From NCBI GenBank assembly GCA_036785705.1, contig JAWUZG010000175.1, positions 186,001 through 250,000 on the forward strand: DNA of 64,000 nucleotides, written 5' to 3'. This DNA is from Acanthornis magna. Lineage: Eukaryota > Chordata > Aves > Passeriformes > Acanthizidae. The notes beneath the pieces were generated by a model, which made no database searches, had not been told where the DNA came from, and worked only from the letters and a program-made list of their open reading frames with translations. Both the position numbers and the translations under genes were made by a program. Shown here piece after piece: positions 36,553-49,289 of this stretch; within the stretch, counting starts at the first letter, position 1; every line of letters begins with the position of its first letter.

Positions 36553-37880
36553 AATCACACAGAATCACAGAATATGCTGAGTTGGAAGGAATTCACGAGG
36601 ATCATTGAGTCCAGCTCCTGGCTCTGCGCAGGAGACCCCAAGAGTCACCCCATGTGCCTGAAAGCATTGTCCAAATGCTTCTTGAACTCCGTTGGCCTTG
36701 TTGCTGTGACAGCTTCCCTGGGGAGCTGTTGCAGTGCCCAACCACCCTCTGGTGAAGATCCTTTCCCTGAAATTAAACTTAAACCTCCCCTGACACAACT
36801 TCAGGGCATTCCCTCAGGTCCTGTCACTGTCACCACAGAGAAGAGATCAGTGCCTGCCCCTCCTCTTCCCCTCAGGAGGAAGCTGTAACTGCAGTGAGGT
36901 CTCCCCTCGGTCTCCTCCAGGCCGAACAGAGCAAGGCCTCAGCCACTCCGCACACAACTTCCTCTCTAGGCCCTTCACTATCTTCGTGGCCCTTCTTTGG
37001 GATGCTCTCTAATAACTTAATATCTTTTATCTCATTCCCCAGTCTGTCCATACCTCCAGGACTTCCCCATCCCAGGTGCAGAATCTGGCACCTGGATTTC
37101 CTTTGTTGAACTCTGTACGGTTGGTGACTGCCCAGTCCTCACCACTGTCAAGGCCTCTCTGCAGGGCCTCTCTCAGCTCCTCCCAGCTTTGTACCATCTG
37201 TGAACTTGCTCTGTATCCCTTCCAGTCCTGCATCCAAGTCATTTATGAAGATGCTGATGAGCACAGGGTCTGATGGACACTAGTGCCAGGTCCCTGTCTG
37301 GTGTCACCCCATTCTCTGTAACCTTTTGCACCCGACCCATGAGCCAGTTGCTCACCCATCTCATGGTGTGTTTATCCAGCTGTGTGCTGGACATTTTGTC
37401 CAGAAGGATCCTCTGAGAAACGGTATCCAAAGCTTTACTGAAATACAGAAAGGTTACATCAGCTGGCTTCCCCTGATCAACTCAGTGGGTTACTTTGTCA
37501 TAGAAGCAAATCAGGTTCGATAAGCACGACTTTCCTCTCATGAAGCCGTGCTGGCTGTAATCAATGACTGTGTTGTCTTTCAGGTGTTTTTCAACACCTT
37601 CCAAAATAATCTCCATAACTTTGCGTGGCACTGAAGTGAGACTGACAGATCTGTAGCTTCCAGGGTCCTCCTTTCTCTTCTTGAAAACTGGGGCATTTGC
37701 CAGCTTCCAGTCAGCTGGACCACTCCAGATTCCCGAGACCACTCAAAAATTATTGAGAGAGGTTTTGTGATGATATCAACTCTTGAGCTATCTAGCTCTT
37801 TGAGGATTCTTGGATGAATCCCATCAGGTTGAATAGATTTGTAGGGATCCAGCTGGAGCAGTAGAAAATTTGTCTGCTGG
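36553..37880 (-). mobile_element. CR1 LINE, 5'-truncated, reverse transcriptase remnants
   Basis: This is the best-preserved transposon of the window, about 1.3 kb, running from high to low coordinates. The 3' end shows the terminal repeat as AATCACACAGAATCACAGAA on the + strand. Going 5' to 3' on the minus strand, translation gives DPYKSIQPDGIHPRILKEL, GSYRSVSLTSVP, QHGFMRGKSCLSNLI, YDKVTH-stop-VDQGKP, DTVSQRILLDKM and WVSNWLMGR, all collinear with the CR1 reverse transcriptase. The catalytic motif expected as FADD reads FTDG (near 37200), and a frameshift follows before REALQRGLD. About 350 nt of the family sequence appear to be missing near 37030, where a segment ending TTAATATCTTTT meets ATCTCATTCCCC. 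The element is dead. The 5' limit is approximate because the open frame beyond it cannot be assigned. Confidence 0.9.
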
Positions 37881-37921
37881 AGAACTTTGTCAATGGCAAT
37901 AGCCCTAAAGCCATCTTGACC

Positions 37922-38401
37922 TCATGGAAAAAAATCTTGCTGCCCTTCTTCCATCAGAATCACTTTGACCTCATTAATATTTTTACTTTGGCAGTCACAG
38001 CATGGTGGGGTTGTAACCCAACTTAGAGATGTTAGCTGCTGGACCTCAGAGGGAAATTCCTGATCCTCTGAGCCTTCTAGATTTGCTAGGAAAACTCCTT
38101 CTGGATAAATGTCTGTGTCGTAGGGATTACAGAGCAAGTGTCGCTGAGCTTCACTGTGGATTCTGCCAGCATGCATGCAGCAGGACACCACAGTGATCTT
38201 TGTCACAGCTGCAGGGATTCTTGTCACAGCCACAATAGCGATCCTTATGGCATCCAGTGCTTTTGTCACAGTGCTGCGAAATAATTGCAGCAGCTGCAGC
38301 CTCTGCCAGCTCTGTGAAGGCCAAGCCTGTATGTGGACAGGGAACACAAGCTTTGCCTCCTGCTGGTAACCCAGATGGAAGAAGAGGTCTAAAGTCATCA
38401 C
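37922..38401 (-). CDS. 159-codon open frame of unknown nature
   Basis: This is the longest open frame in the window. It starts with an in-frame ATG at 38401, runs on the minus strand and ends about 40 bp upstream of the recognised 5' limit of the CR1 element, in the same orientation. The inferred product has no membrane segment or motif I recognise. It has alternating stretches rich in Ile/Val/Ala and Cys pairs. The DNA shows three loose copies of a TTTGTCACAGC/TTGTCACAGCC/TTTTGTCACAGTG motif at about 38198-38275. It may be an unusual 5' part of the CR1 copy, another repeat into which the CR1 end is joined, or chance. I do not claim a protein; the entry is a placeholder for a real gap in recognition. 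Confidence 0.15.
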   Translation of the reverse strand: MMTLDLFFHLGYQQEAKLVFPVHIQAWPSQSWQRLQLLQLFRSTVTKALDAIRIAIVAVTRIPAAVTKITVVSCCMHAGRIHSEAQRHLLCNPYDTDIYPEGVFLANLEGSEDQEFPSEVQQLTSLSWVTTPPCCDCQSKNINEVKVILMEEGQQDFFP

Positions 38402-41400
38402 CTGCTACATTGGTGTGTTGGTACTGAGACCCAGATCAACCCCTTGGCATGAGAGAGGACAGCTCTGCCTCCATGGGCACTGTGAGTCTGACCTGTGAGG
38501 AGAGGTTTAGTGACCTAGAGATTCAGAACTTGTTACTAGGGGATATGATAGCAGCATAATGGGCTTGAAGCATGGAAACAATGTGTCCTGCTACTTTGTT
38601 CCCTCATGTATTTATACTACTGTTCAATCTGAACCTTGCCCTATCTTACCTGTGGCATTACAGGAGCACCTTTGTGCTTCTTAATATTTCTATAACCTCT
38701 GTGCTTCATACTTCCCATCCTCCTTTTGGCTCTGGCTAGGTAAAGGCATATGAAGGGACAACTATTAGACTTCCTGGTGTTATACAGGTACATTGTTTTC
38801 AAATCTGAATCCTGCTCTTAATTTATTTTAGTCTGGAGAAATCAAATAATGCGATATTGGGTAAAACATATTTATGAATGCATGTGCCCGATGTTACGTG
38901 CCGTTTACAATTTGCATCTTTCCTGGTCCCACAAGACTGATTATAAAGACCATTAAAAAGGCACTTGATGGTATGTTAAAATTTTAGGGCTTTAGGTCAT
39001 GACATAAACTGTAAAAAGTATTACTGAGTACAAAAGGCAGTCCATTTCTAATGTCGTTGGTAGTAATTTCCTTTACTGACTCTGGTGTACTGTAAAACAA
39101 GTTTTATCAACCTCAGAAGTAAATGTCCTTAATGTGTGCCTGCTCTGGATAGTTTATAGGGGTTGTGCAGGTAAGTGTGTTTGCCTGGCAGTGTCCTGCT
39201 TTTACCTGCACTTCTCTCAGTACTGCAATACTGTGCTGGAAACTGGAATATCAAAAAGTGTCTCTAGAGTATTAGCAGCTGTTGTGGGGCAGCCCCATTA
39301 GCCACAGATTTCACTGCCTGGAAATGAACAATAAAAAGCAATCCTCATGACAATGGTTGCTCCACCAGCTTCTTTCTCTAACTGGAAAAGATCTTTCTGC
39401 TTGATTCTGAGCTAGTATTTCTTTATTTCTTTATCAAGAAAGATTCAAAGTACTTCTATTTCCCCCTTGAAAGTGATTTAAAAAAAATAAATAGAATATA
39501 GCAAGGGGTGTATGTATATTACTGTAATTAGTATGGGGGAGTGAATCCATTTTTTTTCCCTGTATATGTTAAAATCTTGATTTTTGGGGAATTCTTCTGA
39601 TTCTTCTTCCAAAGGATATTTTTAGGCTGAACATCCTCTTTTGCCTTATGTGAGAGGCAGCCAATACTGCTGTGTTAGTGTGCGTTCAAACTGCTCTGAA
39701 TTAATCCTGTGTTTCCTGGCAAGAACTTCCCATTTCTTTCCTTATCTTTTCGCAGTGCTATGAGGATTTGATCTGAGGCACCATTAGTAGAATAGACATA
39801 ACGATTGTATCAGTTGATTAGAGGCATCTAATGTAGTTTCTGGACATCAGTTACTGCTCAGTAATGGAAATAGTTCAAGGAAATACTTCATGAAGCTTAC
39901 AGCTGACTAAGAAGCTGGAAATCTGTCATTTTGTTTACAGGCACGTAGGCAATTCTTCCATGTCCTCATTGTAGTGTGAAAGGTCCCGGGTGGAAAGGTA
40001 GCTTGTCCTCTGGCTTAGGTTTGCCCCTTCTTTGGTGCAAGTTGCACAACTTCCAAGGTATAGTCACCCTTTGGGTCCTCTGTTGGCAATTACATTGTCC
40101 CAGGCTCAAAGTGGGAATCTCCCTGCTCAGATTACATTTGTCTTCCTTTCCCAGAGATGTGAGCTGGTTGCTGCTGCCATGACCGAAGGATAATATAGGA
40201 CGGTAACTGGATCTGGGTGTCAGTGTGGGAAGTTCAGTACATGGTATTTTCTAACTTCTTCACAGCTGTACTAGGATTTTCCCCCACTTTTGTTGGCTTT
40301 TTTTTTTAATGTCATGTGGAGCTGTATTAATTACCAAGAGTTTTTATTATTATTATTTTTAAATTTGATGATGCTACTTTATTTTATTGCATCTACTTGA
40401 CTCTTGTCAAAACCACTTATGAATAACAGCAACATAATTTAGTAGAGGATATCAGCTCAGCTGCTCTATGAAAGCTTTATTTAAAGGGCTTCTCTTTACA
40501 TGCAGTGAATATTTAATCATTGCCTTTATTTTCTGCTCTCATTTTCAATTCAGTTTTCAATTTAGAGGTTTTAATTATGTAAAAAAAAACAAAGATATGC
40601 TCTTTTCTTCTCTCTGTTGAATTTTCCTAACACAGTCTAATTTGAATTGAAAACTGACTTTTACTGTATTCAAGTTGGTTTTAGGGTCCTTCCAGAGTTT
40701 CAGAATTTCTATTATATTAAACATTTCTGAATCTAGAAAAGTGCTGGCTCAAACCTTGATGCTGTTAAATTCAATAGACCTTTTGCCAATAACATTCATA
40801 ATGCTAGGATTTGCACACTCGGTTTTAGGTAGGTTAGTAAGTTCACAATAATGCAGGATTTTTATTGCAAATGATGTCATATTAGTACTCGTGATTACTT
40901 AAGGCAGACTTTTTTAAGCCATGGTTAATTTATGGATTACTAGCAAATAAAATGACTTGCTGTATCAATTTAGGAATTTCAAATTCTGTTAAATGCAGTG
41001 TAGGTTTGAAATGTATTTTTAATACCTGTCATCTCCTGTAAGTAATTGGTACAATGTATACATAACATTAGTAGTAAAAGGATACTTCAGAATTTTTCTA
41101 GTAACTATTTTAAGAGCTGTCTTTTCTCTCTTTTGTTTCATCTAAGGATCAAATTTTAGTTCCAACTATGATTTTACTGAAAACTCTGTAAGTTGTTAAA
41201 TCAGTAATATGTGTGGGTTTGGGGTTATTTTCAGAAGTTAGAAGATTAAGTTCCTCTAGAAGGAGATAAAATGTCTAAATTCACCTAACCTTTTGTTCTG
41301 CTGTATGCTAGATCCTAACATCATCAGGTTCACAGTGGCCTTTCATTCAGTCATGACCTAGTTCAATGTACAGGTAACAAATCAATAGCCTGAGATAGTA

Positions 41401-44400
41401 ACATTTACTATCTAATTCCTACTACTTCAACAGTGGAATTCCACAGTTATGTCAATTATGTTTTGGAAATATCACTGAACTTTGCTTATTTGAACCCATT
41501 AATGTGCTGAGACAAGGTTGGGTTTGCTTCAATAACATTGCAGAATGATTTGATGATTTCAATACCTTTGTCTTACAAAAAAAGAAAAGAAAAGAAAATA
41601 ATTGTTCAAAGAGTTGTATGAAACAAGTGCCATTGTACAGCCTGCAGCACACTCCTTGGTTCCTGGATTCTTGTTAAGTGCTGCTGTGGTCTGATGGGAG
41701 CAGTTCAGTTTCTATCGCACTGCTGCCATTAAGCCCTTGCTCTCAAGAAAGTTTTCTCCCACACATAAGTGTGCAGCCTTGAGTGAATAAAGTCCCAAAG
41801 AATTGGGATGGCACCTCTACAGCCAAATTAATTTATTTTTACCTGCTCTGGCAAGGTTGCTCTAGCAAGGTTTAACATGGTGAATACTACGTCTCATAAC
41901 TGGGCTGTGTGAAAAGTAACATTCCCATCTGTTTGACTACAGCTTGAACTTTGGAAGATGGACAGTGGTCTTGTCACATGTACGCTTTTCTTCTTCCATG
42001 GACTCTAGTGTGATTTTGTCTGGCCCTTTGTGTTAATTTATACTACACTACTCTCCCTGTTCCTGTATGTTGGTGGGAAGCCATGACTTCATGCTACCTT
42101 CACATCCAAGGGACTAATGAAACAGAACACTGCTTACTATTTTTCTGGCATAAAGGGAAAGCCTAGAATGAGCAGAAATCATAATTTAACTTGTATTAAG
42201 TTTCTACATGCATTTTTCATCACCTGAAAAAAATTGTCTTCGCAAACTAACTTTTTAATGAGAAAGCTTCTAGTGTTGCTGGTAGCAATGATTAAGTATC
42301 TAACTACCTATAGCACTTCTTGTTAGTTCATTAAAAGACTAGCCTTCCTAATTACATTTGCATGTCTCTCCATAATTTGTACAGACCTCAATAACTAAAT
42401 GGGTGATAATCCGTCAGCAGAATTGCAAAAGACCTTGATCCTTACATACGCAAACCCTCGGGCAGTATTTACAGTTTTCTAATAGTGTGTTGCCTTTCTT
42501 ACTTGATTTTTAACTGAATAGAAGACACTGTTGATGATATTAGCTTCACAAATAGTCTGTTGTGCAATGGATGAAGACACTTTGGGATGGATATAGGCAA
42601 TCTGTCCCCTTGCTCCCTAGTCATTGCAAAGACAGATCTCATTTCTGGTTTAGTTATTTGAAACTGTCTGTGTCTTTATTTCACTGATAAGTGATTTTAA
42701 AAGCTGGAGTGAATGTTATTTTTTTACTCTTTGAAGGCCTGATCTCTTTGTGATGCTTGGATGGCCAAAAGATGGTGACTTAAACACAAATTAGGTACCT
42801 GCAGCACAATTTCTAATGGTGCAGAGGTGAAGCTGGGGAATTGGTGCTCACCCTCTGAAGGTCAGAGCACAGATTGACTTGCATGACTGGAGATACTCAG
42901 CACTTATAGTGCTGCTTTAAGTATATTCATCTGTTTTCTCTTTTATTTGTTCTTCTCTTCAGGCAGCTAAAAAACGAAGCCATTCTAATTTAATTTCTTT
43001 CCTTCTTAAAAAATTTTTATAATCTGGTCTTCAGCTTTAGTGTAATTTTACCTCTTCTTTCATACTTACGTGAGTTAAATGCTTTATGTCTCTATTTCAT
43101 GTGGGAAATGCCTCCAAGGGCATCCACTTACATATAGCAATTTTGGTGCATCACCTCCGAATAATTCAGAGAAAACCTATCCATCATTAGATGAATTTTT
43201 GCACTCTTATCATTGCAGTGCTCACTTTCTGATCATCTGAAAAGCTTTCAGACTCACCCATGAGTTATACAGCCATCACTGCCCATTTTCTAGCTGAATC
43301 CCTGTGTCTACACATGCTCCTGGCTCACCAGCTCCGCTCTTAGTCTCCCCCCAGAGCAGCACAGGGTGATTATATTTCTAACTCATTTGGCTTATCACAT
43401 TTAAGACTCTACTTGAAGAGCAAGGTCTCCGCTTTACCACTGCATCATTATCTTCTGAAATATTTTTAAAATGTGCCATTTTAGCCCTATGTTATATGTT
43501 CTGTCCTCAGAACAAGGCAGCAAAACTGGAACAGGGAGAAAGGAAAATGCCTGCTGTGTTTCGAGTTAGTGTTCCTACTGGGACATATCTTTGAGGCAGG
43601 GCCATGTGGAGGTAGAGCAAATGGTGCAGGAAGGCACTTTGCTGAGTTGGAATGAAATATCACAAGCTGAAACAGTAGTTTCTGACCACCTGCCTGGACA
43701 AAGTGATTTCATCTGGGCTGCTACTGGAATTGTCCTTGTGTTGTTTGGCAACTCTTTGCAGCATCCTCTTTATATTATTTCAGTTTGTGCAGATGTTGTG
43801 AATAAAGAGAAACTAGGAGAAAATGAGGAGTATCTTCTCTTCCAGAAAAGCTTGTTACCTATGGCAAAATCCTCCAAATCATTACTCTTTTACAAAGGGG
43901 CAGTCATATGCTGTAAATAATGAACAGTAATGATAAAACATCTGAGAAGACTTAGATAAGAACATGTATTGAAAAAATGCAATTATTATGGTCTGAGAGT
44001 TTTCACAGTGGGCGAAACCATGTACTTTATAATTTCTACTATTTAATTTTTTAATCGCGTTTCTTTCAAAGTTAATTTATTCTGATGAAGTGGGATATCT
44101 GCTGATTATTTAACATATCCATCTATTTTGTGAGCTTTAGTGTTGCCCTGAGTTTCATGTTAATTATATAGGACCATCACTATATTTAAAAACCAGTCTT
44201 CATTAAAAAAAACTAAATCATTAATATATCAGCTGTTAGCTGTACTTAACAGAGGTCTTCTGCATCTCTCGCAGGCTTTATGAATTCTTAGGCTTGCAGT
44301 CCTTTCTGCTATTTATGTGTACTGAAGCAACCATATAATTTATCTGGTTTGGAGCTCCTTTCTTCCAGCATATTCAGAGCTTACCGGTATCACTAATAGG

Positions 44401-47400
44401 AAAACAGAAAGAGATTCATCCCTTAATTCCTAAACATCTTGATAAATGAGCAACAGAACCTGCCAACTAGCTAATATAACATGGTATACAGACCGTGATA
44501 TTAGGTATAAGAGGTTGATTTGGCCGGAATTTTGAGTATGTCATGTGACTTGTAAAGAGATGAAAAAAAAAGATATTAAATACATAGCCTGCCTCAGTAT
44601 TTTCCCCAGCACTCACATGGAAGTGACAACAGAGTTCCTGCTCTTCACTTCAGGTGTTTTATAAACTTGCCTACCTTCTTGACTGCCACCAGTTGAAATG
44701 CTGGTGTGAGGAATTAGGATTGGATGCCTGGGTGATGAGAAAATGAAAAGGATTGCTCTTCAAATGATTCTGAGGGGATACGCAATAGAGCAGAACCCTT
44801 TTTGAAGGATTGGTTCAAAGGAAAACATAGGCTCAAAATAATGAGCTTTTAAAAACCTGTCTTACTGCTTGTGGTTCCTCACTGTGCTTCAGATATAATT
44901 CATATCAAGGTTTTAGGATTTATCATTACCTAGACTACCCTGACCTCCATCAGTGCCCCGCCTACAAATACAGATAGTCTTTGTATAAAATGCCTTCATA
45001 CCCTCAAAGTTCTAGAAATTTCAGTAACATTAAATAAATAATATTAAAGGCAAAAATTTCTGGCATTACCTAAAATTTTCCCCAATTACTATGAAGAGGA
45101 AGAAACTTGTATTTTGGCTTCCTTAATGCAGTAAGTGTTGGTTAAGTTGGATTTAGCTACTTGACTGTGTCATGATAGATAAAGATTAGAACTGTATAAA
45201 TAAAATACTAGGCACATGGTTAATATTTTTCTAACTAGAAGGCACAGCTAAAAAGTTTGGGTTTGTACATGAAACCAACTTAAATAGTCCTGAGTTTTGA
45301 AAATGCACCCATTTTCAATTTTTTTTCTTCTTCTCCTTATTTGGTGAGGCTTCCTTTATTTTTCCAGGGATCAGCTGAGTAACACTGGTGCAATATTCTT
45401 CCCTGGCACTGGTGTCCCTTGTTCAGTGACACTGTGTGTCCCATGTGGTCATTCTCTCCAAGGGCGTTATTGTAACAGTATATTAGAATTTTTTTCCTTC
45501 CTAAAATTAGTCTAAGGCATTTCAAATACTTGGTCTTAAGGGCACAGCTGATTCATGTGGGAGCTTTTCAAGGGAAAAATGGTAGTAATGTGCCCAGATT
45601 CTGTTTTCCTGATGTGGGGAAAGGGCACTGAAAGTATTCTATGCCTTTGAAAATGCTTTTTCTTTTGGTCCCCAATTTACTTTGGTTTTTATTGCTTAAA
45701 TATTGCCCACGAAATATTAGCCAGTTGTAGCGCTTGACTGAATTATGTGTAAGATGAGCTAAAAAACATTGTTCTTCCATGTTTCTTTGTGTCATTCAAT
45801 AGCTCTGATCTGACTTCTGAAATATATTTACACATTTTTCTTGGAGTTTCATGACATCATCACATCTGTAGATTTAGGGGTCTGATGCAAATGATGATCT
45901 GATTCTGTTAAAATGATCAGTCTGCCAAAACATGAACAACATTTTGTATTCTCTCCATCTCTTACATGACTGAATAGATTCCAGTATTTTATGTTATGGA
46001 CTTTGTTTTGAATCACTCTCTTTTGTTGCATGCATGAAGTTTTTTGAAACTTTCTTCTGATATATCAGTATTGGCAACAGCTGGTCCTCCCTTCCTTAAG
46101 CACCCAATACTTTTCACAAACTTTTTGACTCTTAAAAGAGTATTACTTGTGGGTTTTGTAATCATTTTAGCATCATGGTTTTTTTAGTTAAATGCCCACA
46201 CAAATAGAAATTAAAGGAATCTTGGGATGATATAAAGTTATTTGGATTAATTAATCCCTATCAAAACTTCACTGAGCTATTTACATATGTATTATAGGTC
46301 AATATAGACCTCCATTTTATTTCATGTCTTTATGTAAAAACTTCTTTACAGCCTGGATATTTGCTTCCATGTGCTTTGCCTGTGAGCTCCAATAAGTATG
46401 ACTCAGAGATGTTGCTTGGACTTTCATTTTTATTTTAAGCATAAAGACTATTGTAGTTCCAACAGATTATTATTTAAAAGTTGGTTTAAAAATACTAAAC
46501 AGATAAACATTTAAGAAAACTCCTTTACCATGCAGCCCAATATTTCATAAAATATGTATAGTTTTTACTTCTACTCCTGCAGAGAATGTAAGAAATCATC
46601 TTATTTTGGTACCAGTATAATGTGTCAGAATAGTTGTGCTTTGTGGTCTAATCAAAAATATTAGCTGAAATGGGGAGGATGAGGGTCTTTATGGATTGCT
46701 ATATGGACAGAAGAGATTTTTTGTTCTTTAGTATAAAAGGAATCATCCAGTGATTCCATTGAAAATATTTAGTTTGAACACTGATATCGAAATATTGCAC
46801 TGAAAGATAAACAGATGACTTCAGAATGATGGTAGCAAATGCAATTATGCTTCAACCCACAATAATCTTAAGTGAGATATTTTATTAAATGTTAATAACT
46901 TTGGGGACTAGACTGGTTTCTTCTTAGGTCTTTCAAATAAGAGTTGTTCTGTGCAACAAGATGCTTGCAATATAAAGGTGGAATGTGTACCAAGGGATGA
47001 TTCTGAGGGCTTAAAACCATTTGAGATTTATTAATTTTCTGGAGTTGGGTTGACATGGTTCCATGAATAGGCACAAGGCCTGGAGAGTGGGATTAGGAAG
47101 GTTTCCAGAGGCTCTGAACTCATGTCAAGCAAAACTGTCATGCCAAGCAGCTAAGTCAACTGAATAGGGAAAAGTCTTGGAAGTGCTTTATCAATGCATA
47201 ATGTTTGTAAATTTTATTCAATTAATTTACAGCTGCAGGCCTCATGAGGCTGAGATTAAAGTTTTGTAAAGTTTTGATAAGGAAGCAGCCAAAACCAAAC
47301 AAAAACATTTGATTAGCTTTGGATGTTTTTTTAACAAGTTGGCAGGGGAACAAAATTGCAAGCAAGTATTTCAGAGGAAGGTGTACCCAGTCATGGGAGC

Positions 47401-49225
47401 TACTGTAGTCGGCTGGATTGGTAGCAGAATGCCTGCCAGGATCCTGCATGAAGTGCCTGCAGGTATGCTTGACATTTGCTTCCCCCTCTGCCAACAGGTG
47501 CCTCGAGGAAAAGCCATGTCCCAGAGAAAAGCCTCTGGAATTTAGTGCTACCAAAAGTACTTGCAAATAAACATTGTGCTTTAAATTCCTGTTATTTTTA
47601 TGACAAGATTAAATAGAATTTACTTCAGACAAAACATGAGTGAGAAAGAAGATATGCCAGAAGATGCCCAAGGTGCTAGCATATGAGCTTTACAATTTAT
47701 TTTTTTTTTTAATTTTAAATTATTGGGACGATCAGGCAAACACTCAACTTCTCCTAGAGTCCTTTGGATATGACTTGGCAAGATCACAGTCAGGGCTGCC
47801 ACCCCCTTTCTCTGTTTATTGTGGCTGAGTTAGGAGAAATGGCGTTGCTTGTTGATATCTTACTTTTGTCCCTTATGTAAGCCCAAGACAGAGCAGAATT
47901 CTGGAACCAAGCTTAACCTGAGCCCTCCCTCTCATATGCAACGCGTCTTGCTGAGGGAGCAGTTTCTGTTCCTTTTAGTTGTATGCATTCATTGCTTCAT
48001 ATTTGCATTACTGAAAAGAGCAGCATTTTTGTTGTTTTCTTACATGCATTGTTAATTTTTAGACTTGGGTTCCCATTCATCAATATTGTTTCTTAATAAC
48101 TGAGTGAATTATCCAGTCAGCTTTTACACTTCCAGTGATTGTGAAATTTGCATTTTATTTGCAGCCTTCTCCCAGTATATCTACAAAGGAAAAGGAAATT
48201 CCATTAAAATCAAGTTATCACGTGGGAACCCACCTGCTTTTGCTGAAATATTTGGATTTATTTTGGGGAAATCTAAACAGAATGCTTCAATTTCTGTCAG
48301 GTCACAATAAAAGCAAGCAATTCAGTTTGTTAAGAGCATCTTTCAAGGGAGTGAGTGGTGTAGGCTTGATGCATTGGATTAATTTCTGAAATTACAGATG
48401 AGAATCTTCCCTGCACTGCTGCTGTTCTGGAAGAACTTGAAGGCTTTGTAAGTGTAAATTGTGCCACGCACTATGGTTATTTGACGTTGAACTCATTGTT
48501 CATGGTTGGATGCTAAATATGTTTTGCAATGTCATTTCCATAAAAGTTTGAAAAGAAGCAAGTCTTCCTTTATTAAGTAATGTTTCCTTCATAAATCCTG
48601 CTGACATTTTAGGATTGGAGGAAAAAGTGGAGACAAGTAGCTTTCAAATTTCCTTCTATCTTAGAATAACACTGTGACCAAGTGCCCAGACTTTCTGGTG
48701 AGGTTTGCATGCCTTCCACTGAGTTTTTTACACTGGGGCAGCAGGTGAAAGGCATCTGGGTTTGTCCTGGGAGAGTTTATAGAAAGTCTTAAAAGGCATT
48801 TTATAAAGTTTTACTGAAACTTTTTAAATTTTTTGCATGGCCCCTACCCAAGTTCATGATTGTGAAATATAATATAGGGATGAACATTCAATCCAGTCTA
48901 CCTCTCCAATACAGAGGAGATACTAGAAGTTCATTATTTGAATGCTTTGGCATGATTTTTGGTTCTGTGTGCTATTTGCCTGGTTTCATTCTGGTTTTCC
49001 ATATTTCCTTCTTCAAATGTCTCTGTGGATTGTTCTAATGTAGTTTGGAAGTTGGCAGAGCATTGTCTTAAACCTGAAAGTTTTGGTATAGTGTGACATC
49101 CATTGTTTTCCGCTGTCACTAAGAGCAAAGAAATCTTGCTGAGCTGTGAAACTGCACACTTAAAACCAAGTGCTGCATTTATGTGAAGTTAAACACATTC
49201 AATATCAAACTTTGCACAAGATTCA
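38402..49225. other. Unique non-coding DNA, no gene seen
   Basis: AT-rich sequence with very few CpG. A 109-codon + frame at 43591-43920 is unrecognised and lacks splice signals at its edges. A short (AAAAG)n tract lies at 41577-41599. A CAG-GTAAGTG juxtaposition at 39169-39176 lacks a pyrimidine tract. No transposon end recognised in about 10.8 kb. Confidence 0.5.
41577..41599. repeat. (AAAAG)n microsatellite
   Basis: A7 followed by GAAAAGAAAAGAAAA, three to four units. Short, probably of no consequence. Confidence 0.8.
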
Positions 49226-49227
49226 GA

Positions 49228-49288
49228 TTTTTCTGTCCTAACTTTGCATGAAAAAGATCATCTTTTTCTATCTTAACTTTGCATGAAA
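49228..49288. repeat. Imperfect tandem duplication with palindrome
   Basis: TTAACTTTGCATGAAA and CTAACTTTGCATGAAA occur about 34 bp apart, each preceded by TTTTTCT. A third AACTTTGCA lies at about 49208. Between them AAAAAGATCATCTTTTT (49251-49267) is a perfect palindrome with 8-bp arms. It arose by local duplication. Confidence 0.7.
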
Positions 49289-49289
49289 G

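Noticed and set aside
38640..38665. Minus-strand GCCACAG-GTAAGA juxtaposition
   Set aside because: Upstream sequence on the minus strand lacks a pyrimidine tract, and no second donor was seen nearby.
39158..39180. Second AG-GTAAGT juxtaposition (GTGCAG then GTAAGTGT) on the + strand
   Set aside because: The preceding 20 nt are purine-rich (ATAGGGG) with no pyrimidine tract, so the acceptor is weak; the match is likely chance.
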